Part shown: positions 52,259-60,497 of the stretch, piece after piece
How the letters are laid out: every line of letters begins with the position of its first letter
Numbering within the stretch: position 1 is the stretch's first letter
Assembly: GCF_025147325.1 (NCBI RefSeq)
Contig: NZ_CP102262.1
Coordinates: 806,001 to 870,000 of the forward strand
Origin: Bacteroides stercoris ATCC 43183
GTDB taxonomy: Bacteria > Bacteroidota > Bacteroidia > Bacteroidales > Bacteroidaceae
DNA length: 64,000 nt
Reading direction: 5' to 3'
Translations under genes and position numbers: made by a program
The notes under the pieces: model-generated
Databases searched by the model: none
Told to the model about the DNA's origin: nothing
What the model saw: the letters and a program-made list of their open reading frames with translations, nothing else

Positions 52259-53818
52259 TTATGCGATTCCCCTGATGCGGTCGTCGAAAGCGGACAATGC
52301 CGCTTTGGCCCCTTCACCCATAGCTATGACAATCTGTTTGTAGGGTACGTCGGACACGTCTCCGGCTGCATAAACACCCGGAAGCGTGGTGCGGCAGAAT
52401 GCGTCTGTCTTGATTTCACCGGTCGGTGTCGTTTCCAATGCGTCCCGGAAAGGTGCGCTGTTGGCTGCCAGGCCGATTTGTACGAAGATACCGTCCAAAG
52501 GATAGTCGCGCTCCTCGTTGGTGATGCGGTCTTTGATGCGGATACCGGTTACTTTCTCTCCGTCGCCCGTCACTCGGGTGGTTTGTGAAGAAGTGAATAT
52601 CTCCACGTTGGGAAGGCTTCCGGCTTTTTCCTGCAATACCTGGTCGGCTTTTAGCGTATCGGCAAATTCGAAGACGGTAACTTTCCTGCAGATTCCCGCC
52701 AGGTCGATGGCCGCTTCTATGCCGGAGTTCCCGCCGCCGATGACGGCTACATGCTTGCCTTGGTAGAAGGGGCCGTCACAATGCGGGCAGAAGGCTACAC
52801 CGCGTCCGAGGTATTCGGCTTCTCCCTCTACGTTCAGTTTACGCCAGCTTGCGCCTGTGGCAATGATTACCGCAGGGGCTGTAAACGTTTCTCCGCCACC
52901 GGAGAAAACCTTTTTCTCTTTGCCCTGAAGCTCTGCTCTTTCAATCTTCCGGTCTTCAAAAATCTCTATCGGGTAATGTTCTATGTGCGTCCTGAGTGCG
53001 TCGGCAAGCTGTGAACCTGTTGTCCGGGGTACGGAGATAAGGTTCTCGATGCCTACGGTTTCTTTTACCTGTCCGCCTATTCGTTCGGCAATAATGGCTA
53101 CGCGCAATCCTTTGCGGGCGGAATAAACGGCTGCCGAAGCCCCGGCAGGACCCCCGCCCAGGACCAGTACGTCGAACTCCCTTAAGATGGGTGCTGCATT
53201 CTCTTGCGGCAGGCTGCCGAAGGTATCTTCCAGTTTTTTCAGGAGTTCCCCTAAAGAACCGCGTCCCACATGAAGTTGCTTCCCATTGGCGTAAACGGAC
53301 GGTACGGCTTGTATTTTCAGCGCATCCGCTTCTTCCTGAAAGACGGCTCCGTCTATTGTGTCGTGGGTGATATGGGGATGCAGCAGTGCTACGGCATTGA
53401 GCGCCTGCACAATGTCCGGGCAGTTGGTACAGGCCAGCGACACATAGGTTTGCAGGTGGATTGGGCCTTGCAATGCCTTGATGCGGCGGCCGATACCCTC
53501 GTCCGGGAGATTTTTGCCCTTTCCATCGGCGTTTAGCACGGCAAGAAGCAGCGAACTGAATTCATGTCCGCCCGGAACGGCACGGAATTTTATTCCGGTT
53601 TCTTTCCCTTCTTTCAGGAGCGTAAACTCCAGTTTGGGCTCATCGGTTTCGGTCACCTGGCAGGACAGTTTGTCGGAACAGCTCGCTATGTCATTCAGAA
53701 AATCAATCATCTCACCGGCCTGTTCATGTTCCGGATTGCAGGTGATGTGAAAGGTATAGCGGGCTTCCAATGGTTGGAATATGCTCCGCACTTGGTCTAA
53801 TATAGTTGCTTCTAACAT
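52259..53818 (-). CDS. ahpF: Alkyl hydroperoxide reductase subunit F
   Basis: A 519-residue flavoprotein that moves electrons from NAD(P)H to AhpC. The N-terminal double thioredoxin-like domain carries CTNC (about residues 130-133). The FAD site is VLVLGGGPAGASAAVYSARK, the redox-active CPHC is near residues 341-344 (GVAFCPHCDGPFYQG), and the nucleotide site is VAVIGGGNSGIEAAIDLAG. It follows ahpC on the same strand with a hairpin between them (53853-53905). Confidence 0.96.
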   Translation of the reverse strand: MLEATILDQVRSIFQPLEARYTFHITCNPEHEQAGEMIDFLNDIASCSDKLSCQVTETDEPKLEFTLLKEGKETGIKFRAVPGGHEFSSLLLAVLNADGKGKNLPDEGIGRRIKALQGPIHLQTYVSLACTNCPDIVQALNAVALLHPHITHDTIDGAVFQEEADALKIQAVPSVYANGKQLHVGRGSLGELLKKLEDTFGSLPQENAAPILREFDVLVLGGGPAGASAAVYSARKGLRVAIIAERIGGQVKETVGIENLISVPRTTGSQLADALRTHIEHYPIEIFEDRKIERAELQGKEKKVFSGGGETFTAPAVIIATGASWRKLNVEGEAEYLGRGVAFCPHCDGPFYQGKHVAVIGGGNSGIEAAIDLAGICRKVTVFEFADTLKADQVLQEKAGSLPNVEIFTSSQTTRVTGDGEKVTGIRIKDRITNEERDYPLDGIFVQIGLAANSAPFRDALETTPTGEIKTDAFCRTTLPGVYAAGDVSDVPYKQIVIAMGEGAKAALSAFDDRIRGIA

Positions 53819-53852
53819 GATGATGCAGGTTTTTAAATGTTGGAGTATAAAA

Positions 53853-53905
53853 AAAGACTATCTCATTTCTTGTACTCTTGCAAGGAAGAAATGGAGATAG
53901 TCTTT
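53853..53905 (-). terminator. Hairpin between ahpC and ahpF
   Basis: On the minus strand AAAGACTATCTCCATTTCTT (53905-53886) pairs with AAGAAATGAGATAGTCTTT (53871-53853), with one bulged base, and is followed by T-rich sequence. It lies after the ahpC stop and before ahpF in the same direction, so it may be a partial terminator. Confidence 0.75.
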
Positions 53906-53936
53906 ACATAGTAATGTCTATCGTATGGGGGTACGA

Positions 53937-54503
53937 TTAAATCTTGCCGACTAAATCGATGCTCGGCTTCAACGTTGCACCGCCTTTCTTCCATTTGGCG
54001 GGACAGACTTCACCGTCGTGAGTGGCTACGAATTGCGCAGCTTCCACCTTACGGAGCAGTTCGTCCGCATTGCGTCCGATGTTGTTGTCCTGAATCTCGG
54101 CAATCTTGATTTTTCCTTCAGGATTTACAAGGAATGTACCGCGATAAGCCATACCTTCTTCTTCGATCATCACACCGAATGCACGGCTCAATGTTCCTGT
54201 CGGGTCTGCCAACATCGGGTATTTAATCTTGCGGATGCTTTCGGAAGCATCATGCCATGCTTTATGTACAAGGTGAGAGTCTGTACTTACGGAATAGACC
54301 TCTACGCCCATGGCTTGGAACTGGTCGTATTTTTCTGCAATATCCACCAGTTCGGTAGGACATACAAACGTAAAATCTGCCGGATAGAAGAAGAAAATGG
54401 CCCATTTGCCTTTTACATCTTCGTTAGTTACTGTTTTGAAACTTCCGTTTTGGAAGGCCTGAACTTTGAATTCAGGGAGTTGAGAGTTGATAATCGGTTC
54501 CAT
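53937..54503 (-). CDS. ahpC: Alkyl hydroperoxide reductase C (typical 2-Cys peroxiredoxin)
   Basis: A 188-residue peroxiredoxin reducing H2O2 and organic peroxides. The peroxidatic Cys48 lies in FTFVCPTEL and the resolving Cys167 in GEVCPAKW. The start ATG at 54503 (MEPIINSQLPEF) gives the normal length; a frame open to 54656 runs through the promoter region. Upstream lie the leader element copy C, a -33/-7 promoter and an OxyR-type array, so peroxide induction through OxyR is likely. Confidence 0.97.
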   Translation of the reverse strand: MEPIINSQLPEFKVQAFQNGSFKTVTNEDVKGKWAIFFFYPADFTFVCPTELVDIAEKYDQFQAMGVEVYSVSTDSHLVHKAWHDASESIRKIKYPMLADPTGTLSRAFGVMIEEEGMAYRGTFLVNPEGKIKIAEIQDNNIGRNADELLRKVEAAQFVATHDGEVCPAKWKKGGATLKPSIDLVGKI

Positions 54504-54544
54504 AATTATACTTTTTAAAAGGTTTGGTTTTTGTTTTACCGGTG

Positions 54545-54612
54545 CAAAGATTGTGCAGACCGAATGCAGAAGCAGGCTTGCCTGATTATGCCGAGGTGCA
54601 GCCGATCTTTGC
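54545..54612 (-). repeat. Leader/promoter element, copy C (ahpC)
   Basis: 68 nt on the minus strand, starting GCAAAGATCGGCTGCACCTC and ending GGTCTGCACAATCTTTG. The first 27 nt match copy B at 22 positions and the last 28 nt at about 19. The middle is about 7 nt shorter. Confidence 0.65.
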
Positions 54613-54624
54613 TTTTCCTGTTTG

Positions 54625-54657
54625 CAAAAATATAGCATTTTTCTCCGGTAGAACAAA
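54625..54657 (-). promoter_or_regulatory. -33/-7 promoter of ahpC
   Basis: Minus strand: TTTG (54657-54654), a 21-nt spacer, TATTTTTG (54632-54625). Transcription would start near 54618, about 115 nt before the ahpC ATG, with element copy C in the leader. The OxyR-type array at 54665-54700 lies directly upstream. Confidence 0.6.
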
Positions 54658-54664
54658 AAATCCG

Positions 54665-54700
54665 ATTGAAAGGTTTTATGGGCCGATAGACAAAATCTAT
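54665..54700. promoter_or_regulatory. OxyR-type operator array upstream of ahpC
   Basis: Plus-strand tetrads ATTG (54665), TTAT (54676), ATAG (54686) and CTAT (54697) are spaced 7, 6 and 7 nt. They match ATAG-N7-CTAT-N6-ATAG-N7-CTAT at 14 of 16 positions. The array overlaps the oxyR stop codon and lies about 46-82 nt upstream of the predicted ahpC start site. Confidence 0.6.
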
Positions 54701-55623
54701 ACGAGTACCTGAGTGGCTTTCAGGGAGAGCATTTCTTTGGGCACTGCCGCTGTTACCTCTTGGACGATTGTATTTAAAAGCGTGTTGCGGATAAAACTCC
54801 GGTTGGTCAGCATGATGATTTGCCGGGTAGGACAGGGGATGGCAAAAGGATGTACCAGTTCTTTCTGCGTGCCGTTCAGTTGCAGGACAGCCAGTTCGGG
54901 AATGAAAGTAATGCCCTTGCCGCTTTCTACCATGCGCATAAAGGTTTCCATGCTGCCCAGATGATAGGCCAACTGGCTGGCACGGGCTGCCTTCAGTTGG
55001 CAGAAACGCTCCAGCTGGTCGCGAAAACAATGCCCTTCATCCAGCAGCCAAAGCTGTTCTCCCGTCAAGTCCGAAGTCCGTATGACTTCATTGCTGAAAA
55101 GACGGTTTTCCCGCGCAATATACGTGTAGAACTGTTCGTAGAATAACGGTATTTGCCGGAATTCTTCCATTCCTGCCAGACCGGCTACGATTCCGGCATC
55201 TATGTCTCCCGTTTGCAGGGCTTTCTTGATGTCGTTCGTCTTCATCTCTACCACCCGGATATCAAGCTGCGGATATTTCTTCATCAATTGCGGAAAGAAG
55301 CGCGGCAGCAGATAGGGGGCTATGGTGGGAAGTATGCCCAGTTTGAAAATTCCGCTGAGCGAATGCTTTTCTTCTTCTATAATGTTTTTTATACGATGGG
55401 TCTGAACCAACACATTCCGGGCTTGTTCTATGATGTGAATGCCGATGGGAGTAGGGCACACAGGCTGCTGGCTGCGGTCGAAAATCTTTGTGTCCAACTC
55501 TTCTTCCAACTTTTGAATCATGGCGCTCAAGGTGGGTTGTGTGACCCGGCAATATTCAGCGGCTTTGGCGAAATGACGGAACTGATTGACAGCAAGTATG
55601 TATTCCAATTGTTGTAAAGTCAT
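54697..55623 (-). CDS. oxyR: Peroxide-sensing regulator OxyR (LysR family)
   Basis: A 308-residue LysR-type regulator. The winged helix covers residues 1-60 (MTLQQLEYILAVNQFRHFAK and AAEYCRVTQPTLSAMIQKLE). The redox switch of OxyR is present at the same numbers as in E. coli: Cys199 in EGHCFRDQ and Cys208 in ERFCQL. LGSMETFMRMVESGKGITFI is the family's helix before the second domain. It activates peroxide-defence genes. It lies between ahpC and dps, and arrays fitting its operator lie at both ends of the gene. The ATG at 55623 is used. Confidence 0.95.
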   Translation of the reverse strand: MTLQQLEYILAVNQFRHFAKAAEYCRVTQPTLSAMIQKLEEELDTKIFDRSQQPVCPTPIGIHIIEQARNVLVQTHRIKNIIEEEKHSLSGIFKLGILPTIAPYLLPRFFPQLMKKYPQLDIRVVEMKTNDIKKALQTGDIDAGIVAGLAGMEEFRQIPLFYEQFYTYIARENRLFSNEVIRTSDLTGEQLWLLDEGHCFRDQLERFCQLKAARASQLAYHLGSMETFMRMVESGKGITFIPELAVLQLNGTQKELVHPFAIPCPTRQIIMLTNRSFIRNTLLNTIVQEVTAAVPKEMLSLKATQVLV

Positions 55624-55649
55624 AGAAACAGGGCTTTTGAATGTTATAT

Positions 55650-55685
55650 ATAGAATCGTTCTATGCAAAGATAGAAATTATCTGT
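55650..55685. promoter_or_regulatory. OxyR-type operator array between oxyR and dps
   Basis: ATAG (55650), CTAT (55661), ATAG (55671) and CTGT (55682) are spaced 7, 6 and 7 nt and match the tetrad consensus at 15 of 16 positions. The array covers the oxyR -7 box and ends at the dps -33 box. That fits autoregulation of oxyR and activation of dps. Confidence 0.65.
55666..55673 (-). promoter_or_regulatory. -7 box for oxyR
   Basis: The minus strand reads TATCTTTG followed by C, about 43 nt upstream of the oxyR ATG and inside the operator array. Confidence 0.6.
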
Positions 55686-55716
55686 TTGACAAGCACTTAT
55701 TTGCCGCTTATCTTTG
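55685..55716 (+). promoter_or_regulatory. -33/-7 promoter of dps
   Basis: TTTG (55685-55688), a 20-nt spacer, TATCTTTG (55709-55716). Transcription starts near 55722, about 42 nt before the dps ATG. Confidence 0.7.
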
Positions 55717-55763
55717 CAACAGGAACAAAGAAAAATAGTATGAACTTTTAAAATAGAAAGATT

Positions 55764-56252
55764 ATGAAAACTTTAGATTACTTACATTTGAATGAAAAGA
55801 AAGTTGCTGACGTAGTATCGGCATTGCATCAGCTATTGGCAGACTTTCAGGTACATTATACCAATTTGCGCGGTTTCCATTGGGATATTAAAGGACACGG
55901 GTTCTTCGTGCTGCACGGCAAATTTGAAGATATGTACAACGATGCCGCAGAGAAAGTGGATGAAATCGCAGAACGTATCCTGATGTTGGGCGGTACACCC
56001 GAAAACAAATTCAGTGAATATCTCAAGGTTGCCAAAGTGAAGGAAATCTCCGGTATTACTTGTGGCGGTGAGGCTGTTGAGCATATCCTCGAAACTTACA
56101 GCTATCTTATCGGTGAAGAAAGAAAAGTGATAGAACTGGCCAATGAAGCCGGTGATGATGCAACGGCCGACTTAATGACCGGTTACCTGAAAGAGCAGGA
56201 AAAAATGGTTTGGATGCTCGTTGCTTTCAGTACCAAGAGCTGTACGAAATAG
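55764..56252 (+). CDS. dps: DNA-protection ferritin-like protein Dps
   Basis: A 162-residue mini-ferritin that oxidises and stores iron and protects DNA from peroxide. Ferroxidase ligands fall at His39, His51, Glu55, Asp66 and Glu70, the same spacing as in E. coli Dps (Glu for Asp at the third). The opening LHQLLADFQVHYTNLRGFHW is typical. It has its own promoter next to an OxyR-type array. Confidence 0.95.
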   Translation: MKTLDYLHLNEKKVADVVSALHQLLADFQVHYTNLRGFHWDIKGHGFFVLHGKFEDMYNDAAEKVDEIAERILMLGGTPENKFSEYLKVAKVKEISGITCGGEAVEHILETYSYLIGEERKVIELANEAGDDATADLMTGYLKEQEKMVWMLVAFSTKSCTK

Positions 56253-56272
56253 GAGATAAAAAGCAATAAGAT

Positions 56273-56315
56273 AATAGGGTGATAAAGTGATGATGCATTG
56301 CTTTGTCACCCTATT
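56273..56315. terminator. Terminator between dps and the EamA gene
   Basis: AATAGGGTGATAAAG (56273-56287) pairs with CTTTGTCACCCTATT (56301-56315) over 15 bp with one G-T pair. Flanking AGCAATA/TATTGCT can extend it. It separates the converging genes. Confidence 0.75.
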
Positions 56316-56352
56316 GCTTTGTTACACTGTTATTTATCACCTTGTCACTCCA

Positions 56353-57219
56353 TCATTTTTTTAGAATAATGACGGTTACGGCTGAAATGATGAGCAGGAT
56401 GCCCAGTGCTATGCTTCGGGTAAACGGCTCTCCGAAGATGGCAATGCCTACGCATACCGCCGTTACAGGTTCCATAGCTCCCAATACGGATGTCAGTGTG
56501 GAGCCTATGTTTTTGATGGCGCGTACCAGTGCAAGGTTGGATATTACGGTAGGTACTAACGCAAGCATCACCAGATTGCCCAATGTGGTGCGGTCCGGAA
56601 TGGCCTGTAACCCTATCCCGGAGATTTCCGTTCCGGTGAATAACAGGATACCGCCGAACAAAAAGACGTAAAACGTCATTTTAAGCCCTTTCATCTCGAG
56701 ATTTTTCAGTTGGCTTACCGTTACCAGGTAAAGGGCATATCCCAATGCAGAAAGCAAAACAATGAATATGCCGGACCAGGTGACGCTTCCCGTACCGTCT
56801 CCGCTGGACAGGAAAAATACGCCGGTTACTGCCAGTGCAATGGCCGCCATGCGCCACAAAGATTTCTTCTCGTGGAAGAATATCATCATGATAAGCGTAG
56901 TCAGCACCGGATACATGAAATGAAGGGTGGTGGCCACACCGCTCGACATGAACTGATACCCCCAAAAGAGGAATACTGCGGAACTGTCGTAAAGGCATGC
57001 CAGCAGCAGAAGCGGCAATATCTCCTTACGGCGTATGCGGAAAGACTGCTTGTCGAGCAGCAGTATGCCTGCCAGTGCCAGCATGGCGAAAAGAAAACGA
57101 TATAATAGAATAGACCAGAAACCCATTCCTTGCTGCATGGCCGGGATTGTAAATAGCGGAATCAATCCGAAGCTGGCAGAAGACAATAGTCCATATAAAA
57201 AACCGTTGACTTTGTTCAC
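56353..57219 (-). CDS. EamA/DMT-family transporter
   Basis: A 288-residue protein with ten predicted hydrophobic helices in two EamA repeats. The first starts LLSSASFGLIPLFTIPAM and the second WSGIFIVLLSALGYALYL. The late LGAMEPVTAVCVGIAIFGEP is the typical EamA ending. The substrate, a metabolite or amino acid, is unknown. The start is GTG at 57219, 9 nt after the helicase stop, so it is co-transcribed with the helicase. Confidence 0.9.
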   Translation of the reverse strand: MNKVNGFLYGLLSSASFGLIPLFTIPAMQQGMGFWSILLYRFLFAMLALAGILLLDKQSFRIRRKEILPLLLLACLYDSSAVFLFWGYQFMSSGVATTLHFMYPVLTTLIMMIFFHEKKSLWRMAAIALAVTGVFFLSSGDGTGSVTWSGIFIVLLSALGYALYLVTVSQLKNLEMKGLKMTFYVFLFGGILLFTGTEISGIGLQAIPDRTTLGNLVMLALVPTVISNLALVRAIKNIGSTLTSVLGAMEPVTAVCVGIAIFGEPFTRSIALGILLIISAVTVIILKK

Positions 57220-57228
57220 GTCGTTTGC

Positions 57229-59163
57229 TTATTTCTTTTTAGGTGTCCGTTTTGCCCAGCCTTCTTCGCTGAAGTCCGGTTCTGAATCTTTAAATTCGTT
57301 ATTGCCTTGAAAGAACTGTTTCCAATCGTCTTTTTTGCCGCGTGCCTTGGTATAACCGCGTTCTTCGCGACTGGGCTTGTTCTTTTTCTTGTCGGTAGCG
57401 GCATATTCGGTCTTATCACTGCGTTTGCCGGCAACCTCGCTGCGACGCTCATCCTTGTAGCTGCGTTTTTTGCCGTCAAATTCCTTTTTGCCGTAGTTGC
57501 CGCCTTCGTTCCTGCGTTTTCCTTTGGGAGCGTCTTTCCCTTCTTCTCCCGCAATCTCTACAGAAACCTTACGGCCGTTCCAGTTGGCCCGGTTTAAGGC
57601 TTTTATAACGTTGCCCGCTTCTTTGTCTTCCACTTCAAAGAAAGAGAACTTCTGCATCAGGTCGATACGGCCTAATTCAACACGCCCGCGGGTATTGTTG
57701 TTCAGGAGGCTGATCAGTTCGTTGGGGAAGAAGTTGTCCATTTTACCGAGATTGATAAACAGACGTTTAAAGCCCGGAGTTGCCTTACGGGCATTGCTGC
57801 CGCGTTCGCCGCTTTTGGCGCTGCGTTCGCTGCCGGTGGCAATTTCTATTTCCTCACGGTCGCGATAGTAGTCCAGGAAGCGGTTGAATTCGAGGGAAAC
57901 CATGCGTTTAATCAGGTCTTCCTTACTCAACCAGTCCAGCTTGCGGTAAATGTCGGACATGAAATCACGGATTTCATCCTCATTTACTTTTACTTTTTCG
58001 AGTTCGTCAATAACCTTCAGCAACTGCTTCTCGCAGATTTGCTTGCCGGTAGGCATTTCTCCCTGAATGAATTTCTTGCCGATGATGCGTTCGATTTCAC
58101 GCATTTTGCCTTTTTCGCGCAGGTTGATGATGGCGATGGATGTGCCTGTTTTTCCGGCACGTCCCGTACGTCCGCTGCGGTGTGTGTAGCTTTCCGTATC
58201 ATCGGGCAGGCCGTAGTTGATGACGTGGGTGAGGTCGTCAACGTCCAGACCGCGTGCGGCAACGTCGGTAGCCACCAGCAGTTGCAGGTTGCGTATGCGG
58301 AATTTCTGCATGACGGCATCGCGCTGCGCCTGGCTCAGTTCACCGTGTAAAGAGTCGGCATTGTAACCTTCCTGCATCAGTTTGTCGGCAATTTCCTGAG
58401 TTTCCTTGCGGGTACGGCAGAAGATGATGCCGTATATCTGCGGATAGTAATCTACGATGCGTTTCAGGGCGGCGTACTTATCTTTGGCATGAACGGTGAA
58501 CACCACGTGTTTCACGTTGCTGGTTCCTTCATTTCTGCGTCCGATGGTGATTTCCTTTGCATTGTGCAGGTATTTTTTGGAAATACGTGCGATTTCGGGA
58601 CTCATGGTCGCGGAGAACAGCAGTGTGTTACGCTCTTGGGGCACATCTGCGAGAATGGCATTAATGCTGTCCGTAAATCCCATGTTCAGCATTTCGTCCG
58701 CCTCGTCCATAACCACGTTCTGGATGGTGGAGAGTGAGACGGTCTTGCGTTCCATAAGGTCGAGCAGACGTCCGGGGGTAGCTACGATGATGTGTACCCC
58801 CCGCTTCAGGGCACGTATCTGGCTTTCGATGGACGAACCGCCGTACACGGGCAATACCCGCAGACCGTCGATGTACTTGGAGTAATCATTCAGGTCGCCC
58901 GCTATCTGTAAACAGAGTTCGCGGGTAGGGCAAAGAATAAGTGATTGGGGTATTCGGTTGTTAACGTTGATTTGCTGTATAAGCGGCAGACCGAACGCTG
59001 CGGTCTTTCCTGTTCCTGTTTGTGCCAGTGCTACTACATCATTATTTTCTCCCAAAAGGTAAGGGATTACTTCCTCTTGTACCGGCATGGGACACGCATA
59101 TCCCATTTCTTCAATGGCGCGGCGTATCTCCGGCGACACACCGAGCTCTTCAAATGTCTTCAT
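57229..59163 (-). CDS. DEAD-box RNA helicase (DeaD/CsdA-like)
   Basis: A 644-residue RNA helicase for ribosome assembly and RNA turnover. Motifs are ALAQTGTGKTAAF (I), VMDEADEMLNMGF (II), LFSATM (III) and YTHRSGRTGRAGKTG (VI). Residues about 460-545 form a DbpA-type RNA-binding domain. The C-terminal 90 residues are a lysine/arginine/glutamate-rich disordered tail. Element copy B and two -7 boxes precede it. Confidence 0.94.
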   Translation of the reverse strand: MKTFEELGVSPEIRRAIEEMGYACPMPVQEEVIPYLLGENNDVVALAQTGTGKTAAFGLPLIQQINVNNRIPQSLILCPTRELCLQIAGDLNDYSKYIDGLRVLPVYGGSSIESQIRALKRGVHIIVATPGRLLDLMERKTVSLSTIQNVVMDEADEMLNMGFTDSINAILADVPQERNTLLFSATMSPEIARISKKYLHNAKEITIGRRNEGTSNVKHVVFTVHAKDKYAALKRIVDYYPQIYGIIFCRTRKETQEIADKLMQEGYNADSLHGELSQAQRDAVMQKFRIRNLQLLVATDVAARGLDVDDLTHVINYGLPDDTESYTHRSGRTGRAGKTGTSIAIINLREKGKMREIERIIGKKFIQGEMPTGKQICEKQLLKVIDELEKVKVNEDEIRDFMSDIYRKLDWLSKEDLIKRMVSLEFNRFLDYYRDREEIEIATGSERSAKSGERGSNARKATPGFKRLFINLGKMDNFFPNELISLLNNNTRGRVELGRIDLMQKFSFFEVEDKEAGNVIKALNRANWNGRKVSVEIAGEEGKDAPKGKRRNEGGNYGKKEFDGKKRSYKDERRSEVAGKRSDKTEYAATDKKKNKPSREERGYTKARGKKDDWKQFFQGNNEFKDSEPDFSEEGWAKRTPKKK

Positions 59164-59194
59164 TAAATCTTTGTATATCTTTATATTTCAGGTG

Positions 59195-59269
59195 CAAAGA
59201 TAATGCAAGCCGGGAGCATAATAAAATAAACTTGTCTGTTTTTTATGCCGAGGTGCGGTTTATCTTCGC
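59195..59269 (-). repeat. Leader/promoter element, copy B (DEAD-box helicase)
   Basis: 75 nt on the minus strand, starting GCGAAGATAAACCGCACCTC and ending CGGCTTGCATTATCTTTG. Its first and last 9 nt are near-perfect inverted repeats (GCGAAGATA with TATCTTTGC). The -7 box of the helicase gene (59202-59195) is its right end, and another -7 box (59285-59278) lies 8 nt before its left end. Confidence 0.7.
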
Positions 59270-59277
59270 ATTTGGCG

Positions 59278-59285
59278 CAAAGATA
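59278..59285 (-). promoter_or_regulatory. Upstream -7 box ahead of element copy B
   Basis: The minus strand reads TATCTTTG followed by C, 8 nt before the element. Confidence 0.55.
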
Positions 59286-59307
59286 AGAGTTTTTTGGCGA
59301 TTAATCA

Positions 59308-60369
59308 TTAATTACTGAGCAAAATACTCCGTAACCTTTTTATTTCGTTCTTGCTTAGTCCGATACCTTTCCGCAGGTAAGTATCCATGTCACCGTATCG
59401 GCGTTCCGCTTCGTCTTTGGCAGCGTTCAGGAAATCCTCGCGTGCGGAGAAAAGGGTAGTGATGGCTTCCTGCGAGCGTGCAGGCAACTGATAAGCGTAT
59501 TTGGAGGCGCTTGGAATGTTGAAGTAATCATTGCTCAGCCGGTAATCTTCCATGATTATGTCCTCGTTTATTCCCAGTGCGGCAAGCACCAGTGCGGACA
59601 CGATGCCGGTACGTCCTTTGCCGGAGGAACAGTGTATGACTACCGGATAACTGTTTTTATCCAACAGGATATCGAATATCTGCCGGTATTCTTTGGTATA
59701 TTGGTCTATTAAAATGCGGTTCATACGCTCTACCATGCGGTAGACGGTGTCACTTTTGATTTTTTCTTCCCGTATGCCTTTCAGTATGCCTTCCATATCT
59801 CCTGTGGCAAGCGGAATATGCACGACGTTGAACCCTTTTTGCAGCGGAGACTGCCTGCCTATCTCCGAAGAAGCCCGCAAGTCGATAAGTGTCTTGATGC
59901 CGAGGTTTTTGAGCTCCCTGCGTGAGGAACATTCAAGGCTGTCTATCTCTGCCGAGCGGTAAATCATTCCCCAGCGCATCTGTTTCTTGGTGGAATAAGA
60001 AGGATAGCCGCCCAAATCACGGAAGTTCTGTACACCGGGAATGTTGATGTTGCGCGTGGCAATCTTAACACGATATTTGTCGTCGAACAAAAGGGTGTAA
60101 TAATAACGTTTGGTCGGATCGTTCGTGACGATGGTCATTTTCAAGTCCGAGATATCGGCCATGGCCACGGGAACATCTTCCGGAATGAAGTCAGGATCGG
60201 TCGAAGCATATACTTTTATGTTCCCTTTGATAAGCGGAGCCATTTCCCATTTGACGATACAGTTCCCTACATTATTTTCTTCGCATACAACGGATATGTG
60301 TGGAGCTGTGCCGCTGCAAGAAGGAAGCAACACTGCCAGAACAAGCAAGTTCAACAGATTCTTATACAT
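59308..60369 (-). CDS. Tyrosine/dual-specificity phosphatase lipoprotein
   Basis: A 353-residue protein. A lipobox-like LLPSC near residue 18 suggests a lipoprotein. The N-terminal 110 residues form a beta domain (HISVVCEENNVGNC and on). The phosphatase part has FRDLGGYPS, LIDLRASSEIG and the CX5R loop VIHCSSGKGRTGIVSALVLA (Cys near residue 245). Such enzymes remove phosphate from phosphotyrosine or phosphoinositides; the target is unknown. A TATATTTG box lies at 60400-60407. Confidence 0.88.
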   Translation of the reverse strand: MYKNLLNLLVLAVLLPSCSGTAPHISVVCEENNVGNCIVKWEMAPLIKGNIKVYASTDPDFIPEDVPVAMADISDLKMTIVTNDPTKRYYYTLLFDDKYRVKIATRNINIPGVQNFRDLGGYPSYSTKKQMRWGMIYRSAEIDSLECSSRRELKNLGIKTLIDLRASSEIGRQSPLQKGFNVVHIPLATGDMEGILKGIREEKIKSDTVYRMVERMNRILIDQYTKEYRQIFDILLDKNSYPVVIHCSSGKGRTGIVSALVLAALGINEDIIMEDYRLSNDYFNIPSASKYAYQLPARSQEAITTLFSAREDFLNAAKDEAERRYGDMDTYLRKGIGLSKNEIKRLRSILLSN

Positions 60370-60399
60370 AATTCGTAAACTCTCTAATGTCGTTTACAG

Positions 60400-60407
60400 C
60401 AAATATA
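60400..60407 (-). promoter_or_regulatory. -7 box for the phosphatase gene
   Basis: The minus strand reads TATATTTG followed by C, about 31 nt before the ATG at 60369. Confidence 0.55.
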
Positions 60408-60497
60408 TGGTTTTTCGTTGCAGATTATACAGCGTATATGAAGCTTTTATAATTTTTAAATGATAATTTATTTTTAAGTGCTGGTTGGAGAGGAGCC

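Noticed and set aside
54504-54656. A longer AhpC starting at 54656
   Set aside because: The extra 51 residues run through the promoter boxes and the repeated leader element.
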